Part shown: piece by piece, positions 22,849 through 30,632 of the stretch | How the letters are laid out: every line of letters begins with the position of its first letter | Numbering within the stretch: the stretch's first letter is position 1 | Source: Muribaculaceae bacterium | GTDB taxonomy: Bacteria > Bacteroidota > Bacteroidia > Bacteroidales > Muribaculaceae | Length of the DNA stretch: 33,651 nucleotides | Reading direction: 5' to 3' | Assembly (NCBI GenBank): GCA_017477555.1 | Contig: JAFUVK010000120.1 | Location: 1-33,651, forward strand | Position numbers and translations under genes: made by a program | Notes under the pieces: generated by a model | Database searches by the model: none | What the model was told of the DNA's origin: nothing | Seen by the model: the letters and a program-made list of their open reading frames with translations, nothing else

Positions 22849-24368
22849 GACGATGGCTCAATACTGGCCTGACATCATGGATGGTCATGGCCACTTTTGC
22901 CACGGTCGTGTTGCTGTTGGTCTCGGCCGACTCCTATACGCACGACTACTATGACCACTACGACAGTGCCACATTCTTTGCCAGCGGCAAGGCCTGGATG
23001 AGTGGACTGATACCCTATGTTGACTTTTCCGACAGCAAGGGCCCACTGCTTTGGCTCATCTATGGGGCGGGGTACCTGTTGTCGCCCCGCACCACATTGG
23101 GCGTGTTCTGGATAACCTGTCTGGTCTATGCGTTCATCTTCTGGTGGCTATACAAGACGGCGTCTATCTATCTCGATGACAAGCGTCAGGCTATGTTTGC
23201 CGCCATGGCTACTGCCATCTCGGTATTCTTTCCCGTGGTGCGCTATGAGACGCGGGCCGAGGACTTTGCCTTGTTTTTTCTGGTATGGGCACTTTATCAT
23301 GTGTGCCGACTGCTGCACCACGACGGGGGCGATGCGCCCCGACAGCTTTTTCGCGCGTCGGTGGTGCTGGCTGTGGGCATGGCGGCAACATTGCTCATCA
23401 AGTACAATGTGTCGGCCATGTTGGGTGTTATGGCGCTGTTTGTGCTTTACGATGCCTGGCGCCGGCACCTCGGCGTGTGGCGGCACGTGGGCGTGATGGC
23501 ACTGACTTCGGTGCTGGTCTTGGCACCGTTTGCCATCTACATGCTGGCTGTGGGATGTCTTGACGACTTTGTGCGCGAGTATTTCGTGGTCAACATGGAG
23601 GTCGTGGCGCGTCAGCACGCGCGCATGGGGCATCCTGTCAACATGCTCATCGCACACCGCTACACGGTGGGTGTCTACCTCCTGCTCAATGGCCTCTCGG
23701 CACTGGCCATAGGCTTGTGGGTACGGCGTTACCGGGCGTTTGTGGTGGTGGCGTTTCTGGCCACGGTGTTGCTCACCGTCACCAATGCTTTTTGGCTTTA
23801 CTACTATGCCGTGTGTGGCATCTTTGTGTGCTTTGGCGTGGTGGCGCTCATGCGGCGCTTGGCATGCCGACCCATGCGGCTGTGGGCATTGCTTGCCGGA
23901 GCCACCGCCGTAGTGGCGGTGGTGTTGGCCATGCACCTGTGCCACGATGAGAGCTGGTTCTTCCGCGACAATGCCGAGCGCAAGGCACTCTACGGCTACG
24001 CCTACATCATGTCGCAGCGAACCAGGCCACGCATCATTTACTACAATACTTGTACTTCGGGATTCGGCATACCCGTAGGCAGTCTGCCCGGATGCAAATA
24101 TTGGACCTCGCAGAGTGGGGCCACGCAGCAGATGGTCGACGACCAGCTGCAGGCCATTATGCGGCGCGAAGCCGACTTCGTGTTCTCGCTCAAGGACTAT
24201 GACAAGCCTGCCATGTTCGACTCGTTGGGCTATCATCGCTACACCAATCACAGCAATCTGACTATGCTGCTCTATAGCCGCGACAGCCTGGCCGCGCCGC
24301 CACCCGGGTGGCATGTCACCGACCTAGATGTCTTGCTCAAGCGACCGGTCAAGGTGCTGGCCGATTGA
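22845..24368 (+). CDS. GT-C-like multipass membrane glycosyltransferase
   Basis: The 507-aa protein has roughly ten membrane helices and a soluble C-terminal domain. Near the N-terminus it carries HYDSATFFASGKAWMSGLIP, then YVDFSDSKGPLLW. This acidic-residue loop followed by a D-x-KGP motif is typical of dolichol-phosphate-mannose-type and ArnT-like glycosyltransferases (GT39/GT83 kind). The donor would be a polyprenyl-phosphate sugar; the acceptor is unknown. The C-terminal region (residues about 385–507, starting CHDESWFFRDNAERK) faces the periplasm and resembles the substrate-binding part of such enzymes. It follows the small HTH gene with a 4-bp overlap and ends just before a strong terminator, so it closes the long Bat-led run. 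Confidence 0.78.
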   Translation: MRRWLNTGLTSWMVMATFATVVLLLVSADSYTHDYYDHYDSATFFASGKAWMSGLIPYVDFSDSKGPLLWLIYGAGYLLSPRTTLGVFWITCLVYAFIFWWLYKTASIYLDDKRQAMFAAMATAISVFFPVVRYETRAEDFALFFLVWALYHVCRLLHHDGGDAPRQLFRASVVLAVGMAATLLIKYNVSAMLGVMALFVLYDAWRRHLGVWRHVGVMALTSVLVLAPFAIYMLAVGCLDDFVREYFVVNMEVVARQHARMGHPVNMLIAHRYTVGVYLLLNGLSALAIGLWVRRYRAFVVVAFLATVLLTVTNAFWLYYYAVCGIFVCFGVVALMRRLACRPMRLWALLAGATAVVAVVLAMHLCHDESWFFRDNAERKALYGYAYIMSQRTRPRIIYYNTCTSGFGIPVGSLPGCKYWTSQSGATQQMVDDQLQAIMRREADFVFSLKDYDKPAMFDSLGYHRYTNHSNLTMLLYSRDSLAAPPPGWHVTDLDVLLKRPVKVLAD

Positions 24369-24377
24369 CACAAAAAT

Positions 24378-24408
24378 AGCGCGAGTGGCCTGATGAGCCA
24401 CTCGCGCT
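24378..24408 (+). terminator. Intrinsic terminator closing the Bat–glycosyltransferase run
   Basis: AGCGCGAGTGGC (24378–24389) and GCCACTCGCGCT (24397–24408) form a perfect 12-bp stem with a seven-base loop. The stem is flanked by AAAAAT on the left and TTT on the right, so it could work in both directions. It begins nine bases past the stop codon at 24368. Confidence 0.88.
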
Positions 24409-24419
24409 TTAGTAACCGT

Positions 24420-24609
24420 TAAAAAATAAGTGGGTATGATTTAGCTCAGATTTTTAGTTCATTTTTGTTTTGTGAAGAAGGAGTTATGCGGGCATAACGA
24501 CTGATGAGCAAAGCAAAAAGGGACAAAAAGATGAGCTGGAGGTTTCATTGTAACAAATCGTCCCAAGTTATTTTTTTACGGTTACATAGTTGATGCAGCG
24601 GTTTATCGC
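24420..24609. other. Noncoding gap with a short hairpin element
   Basis: No gene is seen. GTTATGC (24483–24489) and GCATAAC (24492–24498) form a seven-base-pair hairpin, followed by a purine-rich stretch (AGCAAAGCAAAAAGGGACA). The convergent gene ends at 24610. It could be a dispersed Bacteroidales repeat; I cannot confirm that. Confidence 0.4.
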
Positions 24610-25836
24610 TTACTTGACAATCACCTTCTTGCCCTGGTGGATGTAGATGCCCTGGGTGGGCTGGCTCACACGCTGGCCGGTGATGGTATACCAGGCGTTG
24701 TCGCCGGTGGTGTTGTCGCTCTTGACATCGGTGATGGCCGAAATCTTGTCGGGAGTCTCAAGCACATATACGACGCTGTTGCAGTCGGTGGGCATGGGGT
24801 CGAGCCACTCCTGGGTACACTCTGCATCCATAAAGTAGGTGTAGGTGTAACCATCAAGCATATACTCGGGTTTGAGAACGGGCATCGTCTCGGTGTCCTT
24901 GGGCTTGGCCTCAACGATGTCGTCGCCACGCTGCTCCATGTTCTGGTATTGCATGATGATCTTGTAGGTCACATGCCAGATGTCGACCGAGGTGCTTCCA
25001 TTGCTCACCGGGGTGGCGATAAAGGCCGACCAAAACAAGCGGTTGGCGTAGTATGAGTCGCTGGGAACGACGCGGCCCTGTGCATCAAGGGTCATGCTGT
25101 TGTAGCTCAGAGTGCGGGTGCAGGCCACGGCACCGACATCCTCGATGGTGAGGATGTGATTGTTGTCGGGACGAACAAACGAGACGAAACCCGAGCCGAG
25201 AACTCTGCCGGAGGCTGTGTTGTAGTGCACTTGCCAACCCAGAGCGGGCTTGGCGCCCAGGCGAACATTCGCTCCGCTAGCTGTGCTGCTGCCCGGAATC
25301 ATGTAGTCGTTGGCGGTGAGGTTGTTCACGTCGTTATAGCGCATGGCCAGGCTGTAAGCGTCACCCTCGAAGGCCCACTGGGCATCGGTGCGAGCCTTGA
25401 GTGTCATCGAGCCTGTACTCAGGTCGTTCTGATTGTAGATGTTCTGCTTGTACTGGCTGTAGTACACATAGCGGTCATCGCTGGGGCGTGAGGCCGACGA
25501 GGTGAAGCCCTTGAAGTAATGCCACACCACGTTGTCATCGGTCGACACCTGGAAGGGCGGGTCGAACGTGTAGTCGACATAGACGGTGGCGTCCTCGGAG
25601 GGAGCGGTGGTGATTTCTTGAGTCAGCTCGGCATCGCTGTAGAACTTGTAGTCGCAGAAACCGCGCCACAGTGCCTGGGGCATCTGGTCAAGCAGCTCGC
25701 TGCCGGCGTTAACACTGGCCGTAGCAGTGATGGTGCGGCCGTCGACGTGCGTCGTCAGGCTGTAAGTCACGTTGGCTTGAGCCATGGCGGCAATGGCGAT
25801 GCCGCTGGCGGCCAGGAGGGATAATACTTTTTTCAT
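24610..25836 (-). CDS. Secreted protein with InlB-B-like segments and type IX-like C-terminus
   Basis: The 408-aa product has a signal peptide (MKKVLSLLAASGIAIAAMA) and ends with AWYTITGQRVSQPTQ, then GIYIHQGKKVIVK. This short beta-strand signal is typical of proteins sorted by type IX secretion (Por) systems in Bacteroidales. Two segments, KFYSDAELTQEITTAPSEDA (around residue 65) and YFMDAECTQEWLDPMPTDC (around 345), resemble halves of InlB B-repeat-like domains. The middle, beta-rich region (about 100–300) is not recognised. It has its own candidate promoter and lies convergent to the Bat-led run. Function is unknown; a cell-surface role is likely. Confidence 0.8.
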   Translation of the reverse strand: MKKVLSLLAASGIAIAAMAQANVTYSLTTHVDGRTITATASVNAGSELLDQMPQALWRGFCDYKFYSDAELTQEITTAPSEDATVYVDYTFDPPFQVSTDDNVVWHYFKGFTSSASRPSDDRYVYYSQYKQNIYNQNDLSTGSMTLKARTDAQWAFEGDAYSLAMRYNDVNNLTANDYMIPGSSTASGANVRLGAKPALGWQVHYNTASGRVLGSGFVSFVRPDNNHILTIEDVGAVACTRTLSYNSMTLDAQGRVVPSDSYYANRLFWSAFIATPVSNGSTSVDIWHVTYKIIMQYQNMEQRGDDIVEAKPKDTETMPVLKPEYMLDGYTYTYFMDAECTQEWLDPMPTDCNSVVYVLETPDKISAITDVKSDNTTGDNAWYTITGQRVSQPTQGIYIHQGKKVIVK

Positions 25837-25894
25837 TTTTTAGGTAATTTGATTAGTAAAAAAATTAGTTATCACTTAGTATTGAAAGAGACTG

Positions 25895-25902
25895 CAAAAT
25901 TA
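25895..25902 (-). promoter_or_regulatory. Candidate -7 box for the 408-aa secreted protein gene
   Basis: The minus strand reads TAATTTTG 58 bases upstream of the ATG. The nearest TTTG upstream is 23 bases away, slightly long for a standard spacer. Confidence 0.45.
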
Positions 25903-26005
25903 ATGCTTAAAAACGACATAGGAGCCAAATATTTCATTAAAAGTGTTAAAAATTACAGTAAACTGCCTAGGATTATGGGTTTCAGTAGGTGAAAAATGCC
26001 AACAG

Positions 26006-26053
26006 AACTTAAAATGCATGGAAGACACCTAGGTCGCCCATGCATTTTAAGTT
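26006..26053 (-). terminator. 16-bp perfect inverted repeat downstream of the 1395-aa gene
   Basis: AACTTAAAATGCATGG (26006–26021) and CCATGCATTTTAAGTT (26038–26053) are exact complements around a 16-base loop that itself contains the palindrome ACCTAGGT. It lies about 90 bases past the stop of the minus-strand gene, so it may end that transcript, although no strong T-run follows. An element end is an alternative. Confidence 0.5.
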
Positions 26054-26083
26054 TAATAATGATGTATAAAAATCAAGTTTTAC

Positions 26084-26141
26084 TGTCGGCTGTCAGCTGT
26101 CAGCTGTTCGCTATTCGCTGTCAGCTGTTCGCTATTTGCTG
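26084..26141. repeat. GTCAGCTGT/TCGCTATT word repeat
   Basis: The 58 bases before the stop codon of the large gene are built from TGTCAGCTGT, TCGCTATT and GCTGTC words in tandem. The pattern is like low-complexity spacer repeats seen in intergenic DNA of this group; no function is evident. Confidence 0.6.
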
Positions 26142-29100
26142 TCACCGCACAATCACCTTGACAGACTGGCGGCCTACTGTGACAATGTAGACTCCTTGGC
26201 CCAGCTGGCGCATCTGGCGACCGCCACCCACAAATGTGTCGACTTGGCGGCCATCGATGCTGTACACATTGACGCGCTGGCCATCAAAGCCCTCGACACA
26301 CAGGCCATTGCCCGAGCTGACAACACGGTCGGAACGGCCGGCGTCGGTGATGCCCGACACTGGCGCGTTGTTCACCTGGATGTTGTCCAGCCACAGGCGC
26401 TCATAGACCGAGCTCATGTTGCCACGGAAACACAACTTGGTGTAGTTGGCTGTGCCGGTGCCCGTCAGCGGAAGCTCAAACTGGGTCCATCCTTGCTCGC
26501 CCTCGGTGATATTGATTGTGCTCAGTGACTCATAGTCCAGGTCGTCGTTGCTCTGCATCACCTCCAGGGTGGGCAGGGTGGGGGAGGTAGACGGATAGCC
26601 GGTATACAACCAGAACGACAGGGTGTATTGCTGGTTGGGGGCCAGCTTCATCTTCGGCGTGATCAGGTCAGCCCAGTGCAGGCTTGCGCTATAGTTGCCA
26701 TTGTAGCACAAGGCGTAGCCGTTGTCGCCGTCTTGCGCGGTCATCTCCTCGTCATTGGCAAGCACATACCATGTTGTGCCATAGGTGGCGCCGTCGGTGC
26801 CCACGACCCAGCCGCTGTACGACACGCCACCGTCGGCAAACGACTCGGTAAACGGCACTTCCTTGAGCTGACCCAGCACAACATCCAATATCTTGGCTGC
26901 GCCCACACCGGCGCTGGTGCGCGGAACCACAGCGTAGTAGTGTTGTTCCATCTCAGCGCTGGGCTGGCGATCCACGGTGTAGCTGGTCTCCTGTGTGGTG
27001 GCTATCAGCTCCACTTGGCTCTCAGGAGTGCTGGCATTGGGGAAATACTCCATGATGGCATACTCCAGCGAGCCGTCGACCACACCACCATTGACACCCA
27101 CCTCCGAGGGGGCGTCCCAAGTAAGGATGGCCTTCTGATTGTCCTCGTTGCCGCGTGCACGGTAGTTCTCGACGGCTGCGGGCGTGTCGATGCCGGCATA
27201 CAGCTCGGTCACTGTGGGCTTGCCACTGCCGTGGGTGTTGACGGCGACGATGGTATAGCTGTTCTTGCCATTCAAGGGCTGCTCATCGGTCCACGTCAGC
27301 TCCTGGCCAGGTTGCACGCCGGTGAAGGTCTTGACCGGAATGGGAGTGCCGCTGCGGTAGATGTTCACCTTCAACTCGCCTTCAAGCGGACGCTGGGCAT
27401 AGTCGACACGAGCGGCATTGAACGTGAAGTAGGCCTTCAGTGCACCTGACTTGTCGTTCTCGGCAACCAGATTCTCGATGGTGTAGGGAGCAAAGGCCGA
27501 ACCAATCAACTTGATGCTGATGTCGTCGATGCTGGGCGACAGGGTGTTGTACTGCGTGTCACCGATCATCAGGATGGACGGATAGTACTTGCCGGTCTCG
27601 CTGGTGATAATCTCGTGCTCGATGAGCACTTTCTCACCGTAGTTGGTAAACGGCAACTGTTCGGCATACAGGGTCTGGGCTGTCGAGTCGGGTGCCATGC
27701 CGATGCCACAGTAGCCGGGGCCGGTCTGGTAATAGGAGCTGTAGGTCCAGTTGAACGAGTAGCTGTACACCATATCCTTTTCGAGCTTGATGGCGGGCAT
27801 ATACAGCCAAATCTTCTCAACAGGATGCTGCACAAAGTAGCCGTAGCCACCCAGCGACAGGCACTGGTTGTAGCTGCTCCAAATCCAACGATACTCGTTG
27901 GTGCTGTAGAAGGCCGAGTCGTTGACTGTAGTGAAGAACTGGGCATCCTCGGCCGTGTCGAACGTGTTGCTGTAGGGAGCCGTGTACACGCCGATGAAGG
28001 CCGAGGCCGTCACGCGCTTGCCCTCGCCGCCGTCCTGATTGCTCACCGACACGGTGTAGCTGTGCATACCCACACCCTCAACGCCGGTGTCGGTCCACCG
28101 GGCAGCGGTGCCGGCGGTGACATCGAGGTGAGCCACGGCGGGTTCCACGTCGTCACGGTAGATGTTGGCAGTCAGTGGGCCACTCAAGGGCTCGCCGTTG
28201 AGTTGTGTGCTGGGGGCGATAAAGCTCACGTCGGCCTGCATCTCGCCGTTGGGTTCGGGGATGACGGTCAGGTTAGTGACCTCGGCAGGTGCGTTGTCCT
28301 TGCCCAGGACGTTAACGGCCAGCGAGTTGACGGTGATGCCCGACCCATTGTCCTCGCGCGTGGTGAAGCCCCGTACGGCCAGGTAGTACGTACCGGCTTC
28401 CTCTACTTGGAAGTCTGCTTCCCAGTCGGTGAGATTGCCGCCGGTGTTGAAAGCCTCATTGCTGGCCAGCACCTTGAAGGTCGACACATCGTTGGGATTG
28501 GTGCCGATGAGCAGGCTGGCGCGCTCGTTGTAGTTCGAGTAGGTGTTGGTCATGTTCACAATCAAGGCATAGGTGATGCCTGTCTCTAAGCTCACGCCCG
28601 GCGACACCAGGTAGTCGTCGGCACCGGTGCAGTCCTCACCCATGTTGTAGGGGCTGGTGTAGAGCGACCAGCGGCCGTTCATATACTGCCAGGTGTAGAC
28701 CGTACCCCACTGGCTGGCGTCGTTGTTGGCGTTGATGACGGTCCACAGGCTCTGTGTCGACTGGTTGGTGAAGTCATCGTAGTAGGGGGGCTGGTAGGCT
28801 GTGCCACAGAGCACGTCGTTGGAGTTGGCGGGCTGGCCTTGCTTGTCGGAGCCATTGAACGGCGTGACCGTGTAGTAGTAGCGGGCCATCTGGCTGGGCA
28901 GTGTCTCGCTGAACTCGCAGGCCTGGATGCCCTCGGCCACCAACACACCATCCGGCATGCGCACCACATTGTAGGTGAGCGCGTCACGGTCGATGTAGCC
29001 GTTGTTCTCGCCACCGGCGGGAGCCGTCCAAGTCAGGTGGCTCACACCGTTGGTGACAGTCAGTTGCACGTCGGTTACGGCCAGCGGGATGTCACGGCCG

Positions 29101-30329
29101 GCAAAAGCATACAGTGTGCCAGCTGGCGAGAACCCTGCCTCATTACTGAAGATGACATAGGCATAGTGGTTGTCGTTGCTCAGGGACACATCGTAGGCTT
29201 GCTGGCTGCCGGGTGAAACACTCTGGGCCTCGGCGAGACACTCGCCGTCGAGCCACACGCTCATCGTCACATTGCCTGTGAGCGATGTGCCATCATAGCT
29301 GGTCGACGGTACGGTGAACAGCAGTTGTCCGCTGGTCGTGCCCGTGCCGCTGAAGCTGAATCGCAAGTCGCTGGTAGCGGCAGGAGCATGAGCCGGAGCC
29401 ACATTGTTGTCAAAGAACACCGTCGGTGTCTGCTCGTTCTTGCTCAAGGCCTTGATGAGCGTGGTCGCGCCGGTGGACGGGTCAAGGGCATATACACCCG
29501 AACCATTGTCGGTCACTGCCATCCACACCATGCTATTGGTGCGATTCTCATAGCCCATGCCCTGCACATAGAGCGACGGCACGATGCCGACCGGCCCAAT
29601 GACTGTGGCGGCACCGGTGGTCACGTCCAGCTCATAAAGCTTGGCATCGCTGCCCACGGTGAGCAGGCGACCATCGGGCATGAAGGCCAGGGTTAGTGGC
29701 TGGAAACTATTGCTCCATGCTTGCAGGGCGACAAACCGCTTCTCGGTGGCGTCCCATTGTGCCAAGTTCAAGCCTGTCAAGTCGGCGTTGTACTGGATGG
29801 TGTAGAACTTGTCGTTGGTGGGGTTGTAGGCCATCACCGACGGGATGAGTGAGTAGTTTTCTGACTCGTTATAGGTTACCGACCACAGTTGGTGGAAGTC
29901 TTCGCCCCCAAGACCGATGTACTCGGCACCATTGAGCGCACCGAACAGTTCCATGGGGCGAACACCCAGCAGCTGGTCGCGTCCCATGGCACTGGCCATG
30001 AAATTGTAGCTCAGACTAGTGGCGATAGGCTGGAAGTCCGTATCGCTGCCCAGTGTGTAGCGATATATGCCATAGGGCACACTGCCTATACCATAGCTCT
30101 CCCAGTCGTCCGAGTTGGTCAGATTGACATACATCGTCCGGCCGTCATACTGGCTGGCACTGGGTGCATGCTGGATGGTTTTCTTCACATGGCTGGCAAG
30201 CATCTGCGGCAGCCGTTCACTCTTGACGACCTGCTTCACTGGGCGTGGAGCCGATGTGTAGGTCTGGGCCGACATTGTTGTCAGTGTCAACAACCCGGCC
30301 ATCAAGGCAAGAAGTCTTCGTTTTCTCAT
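26142..30329 (-). CDS. Large multidomain secreted protein (propeller-like, FN3 and jelly-roll domains, type IX-like C-terminus)
   Basis: The 1395-aa product has a signal peptide (residues 1–21, ending SAQ), then an N-terminal region to about 410 with propeller-like blades (YNPTNDKFYTIQY; LAFMPDGRLLTVGSDAKLYE; DPSTGATTLIKALS). Fibronectin type III-like domains lie at about 415–510, 680–780, 965–1065 and 1070–1170. Between them are three choice-of-anchor/cleaved-adhesin-like beta domains, at about 515–675, 785–960 and 1175–1320, each with a tryptophan-rich start. The end (GQRVNVYSIDGRQVDTF through QSVKVIVR) is a type IX sorting signal. It is probably a cell-surface or secreted adhesin or binding protein; no protease or glycosidase motif is visible. 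Directly upstream lies a TPR–AraC regulator gene in the same direction. Confidence 0.85.
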   Translation of the reverse strand: MRKRRLLALMAGLLTLTTMSAQTYTSAPRPVKQVVKSERLPQMLASHVKKTIQHAPSASQYDGRTMYVNLTNSDDWESYGIGSVPYGIYRYTLGSDTDFQPIATSLSYNFMASAMGRDQLLGVRPMELFGALNGAEYIGLGGEDFHQLWSVTYNESENYSLIPSVMAYNPTNDKFYTIQYNADLTGLNLAQWDATEKRFVALQAWSNSFQPLTLAFMPDGRLLTVGSDAKLYELDVTTGAATVIGPVGIVPSLYVQGMGYENRTNSMVWMAVTDNGSGVYALDPSTGATTLIKALSKNEQTPTVFFDNNVAPAHAPAATSDLRFSFSGTGTTSGQLLFTVPSTSYDGTSLTGNVTMSVWLDGECLAEAQSVSPGSQQAYDVSLSNDNHYAYVIFSNEAGFSPAGTLYAFAGRDIPLAVTDVQLTVTNGVSHLTWTAPAGGENNGYIDRDALTYNVVRMPDGVLVAEGIQACEFSETLPSQMARYYYTVTPFNGSDKQGQPANSNDVLCGTAYQPPYYDDFTNQSTQSLWTVINANNDASQWGTVYTWQYMNGRWSLYTSPYNMGEDCTGADDYLVSPGVSLETGITYALIVNMTNTYSNYNERASLLIGTNPNDVSTFKVLASNEAFNTGGNLTDWEADFQVEEAGTYYLAVRGFTTREDNGSGITVNSLAVNVLGKDNAPAEVTNLTVIPEPNGEMQADVSFIAPSTQLNGEPLSGPLTANIYRDDVEPAVAHLDVTAGTAARWTDTGVEGVGMHSYTVSVSNQDGGEGKRVTASAFIGVYTAPYSNTFDTAEDAQFFTTVNDSAFYSTNEYRWIWSSYNQCLSLGGYGYFVQHPVEKIWLYMPAIKLEKDMVYSYSFNWTYSSYYQTGPGYCGIGMAPDSTAQTLYAEQLPFTNYGEKVLIEHEIITSETGKYYPSILMIGDTQYNTLSPSIDDISIKLIGSAFAPYTIENLVAENDKSGALKAYFTFNAARVDYAQRPLEGELKVNIYRSGTPIPVKTFTGVQPGQELTWTDEQPLNGKNSYTIVAVNTHGSGKPTVTELYAGIDTPAAVENYRARGNEDNQKAILTWDAPSEVGVNGGVVDGSLEYAIMEYFPNASTPESQVELIATTQETSYTVDRQPSAEMEQHYYAVVPRTSAGVGAAKILDVVLGQLKEVPFTESFADGGVSYSGWVVGTDGATYGTTWYVLANDEEMTAQDGDNGYALCYNGNYSASLHWADLITPKMKLAPNQQYTLSFWLYTGYPSTSPTLPTLEVMQSNDDLDYESLSTINITEGEQGWTQFELPLTGTGTANYTKLCFRGNMSSVYERLWLDNIQVNNAPVSGITDAGRSDRVVSSGNGLCVEGFDGQRVNVYSIDGRQVDTFVGGGRQMRQLGQGVYIVTVGRQSVKVIVR

Positions 30330-30363
30330 TGCGAATACTGTTTAGGTTAATAATTCTGTGGCT

Positions 30364-30440
30364 CAAGGCTGATGTCCTGACAGTAGGGCCACGCAGCCTT
30401 GGGCATGAGCTCTCGGTTTGATAGTGCAAAAGTACTATCA
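30364..30440 (-). promoter_or_regulatory. Promoter, overlapping inverted repeat and leader hairpin of the 1395-aa gene
   Basis: The minus strand reads TACTTTTG (complement of 30427–30434), a TAnnTTTG match. A CTTG lies about 22 bases upstream as a weak -33. A 7-bp inverted repeat TGATAGT (30419–30425)/ACTATCA (30434–30440) brackets the -7 box. In the roughly 90-base leader, CAAGGCTG (30364–30371) pairs with CAGCCTTG (30394–30401). Confidence 0.5.
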
Positions 30441-30632
30441 CCCGTCAGCTCACGCGCAAGAAAACGATGTTCGATGTGTACGGATTTCAGAATTCAGTAC
30501 AAAACACCCCTCTCAACCAGTGTCTTACCCCGTCGAATCAGGTTCGCTGCCGAGTGCCTCTCATCTGGCAGGGGAGAGGGTAGATGTGGGGATGTGCCGG
30601 CAAATGCGCCACCGTTGTCTAACGTATAAAAC
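30441..30632. other. Gap downstream of the AraC-type gene
   Basis: No gene is seen. CCTCTC (30557–30562) and GAGAGG (30574–30579) form a weak hairpin close to the stop codon of the regulator gene, without a T-run. The GGGGAGAGGG word recurs in the gap at 32601–32620. Confidence 0.35.

Noticed and set aside
23148-24314. 388-codon minus-strand frame opposite the glycosyltransferase gene
   Set aside because: Histidine- and glutamine-rich translation typical of an antisense shadow; the plus frame has membrane helices and a family motif.
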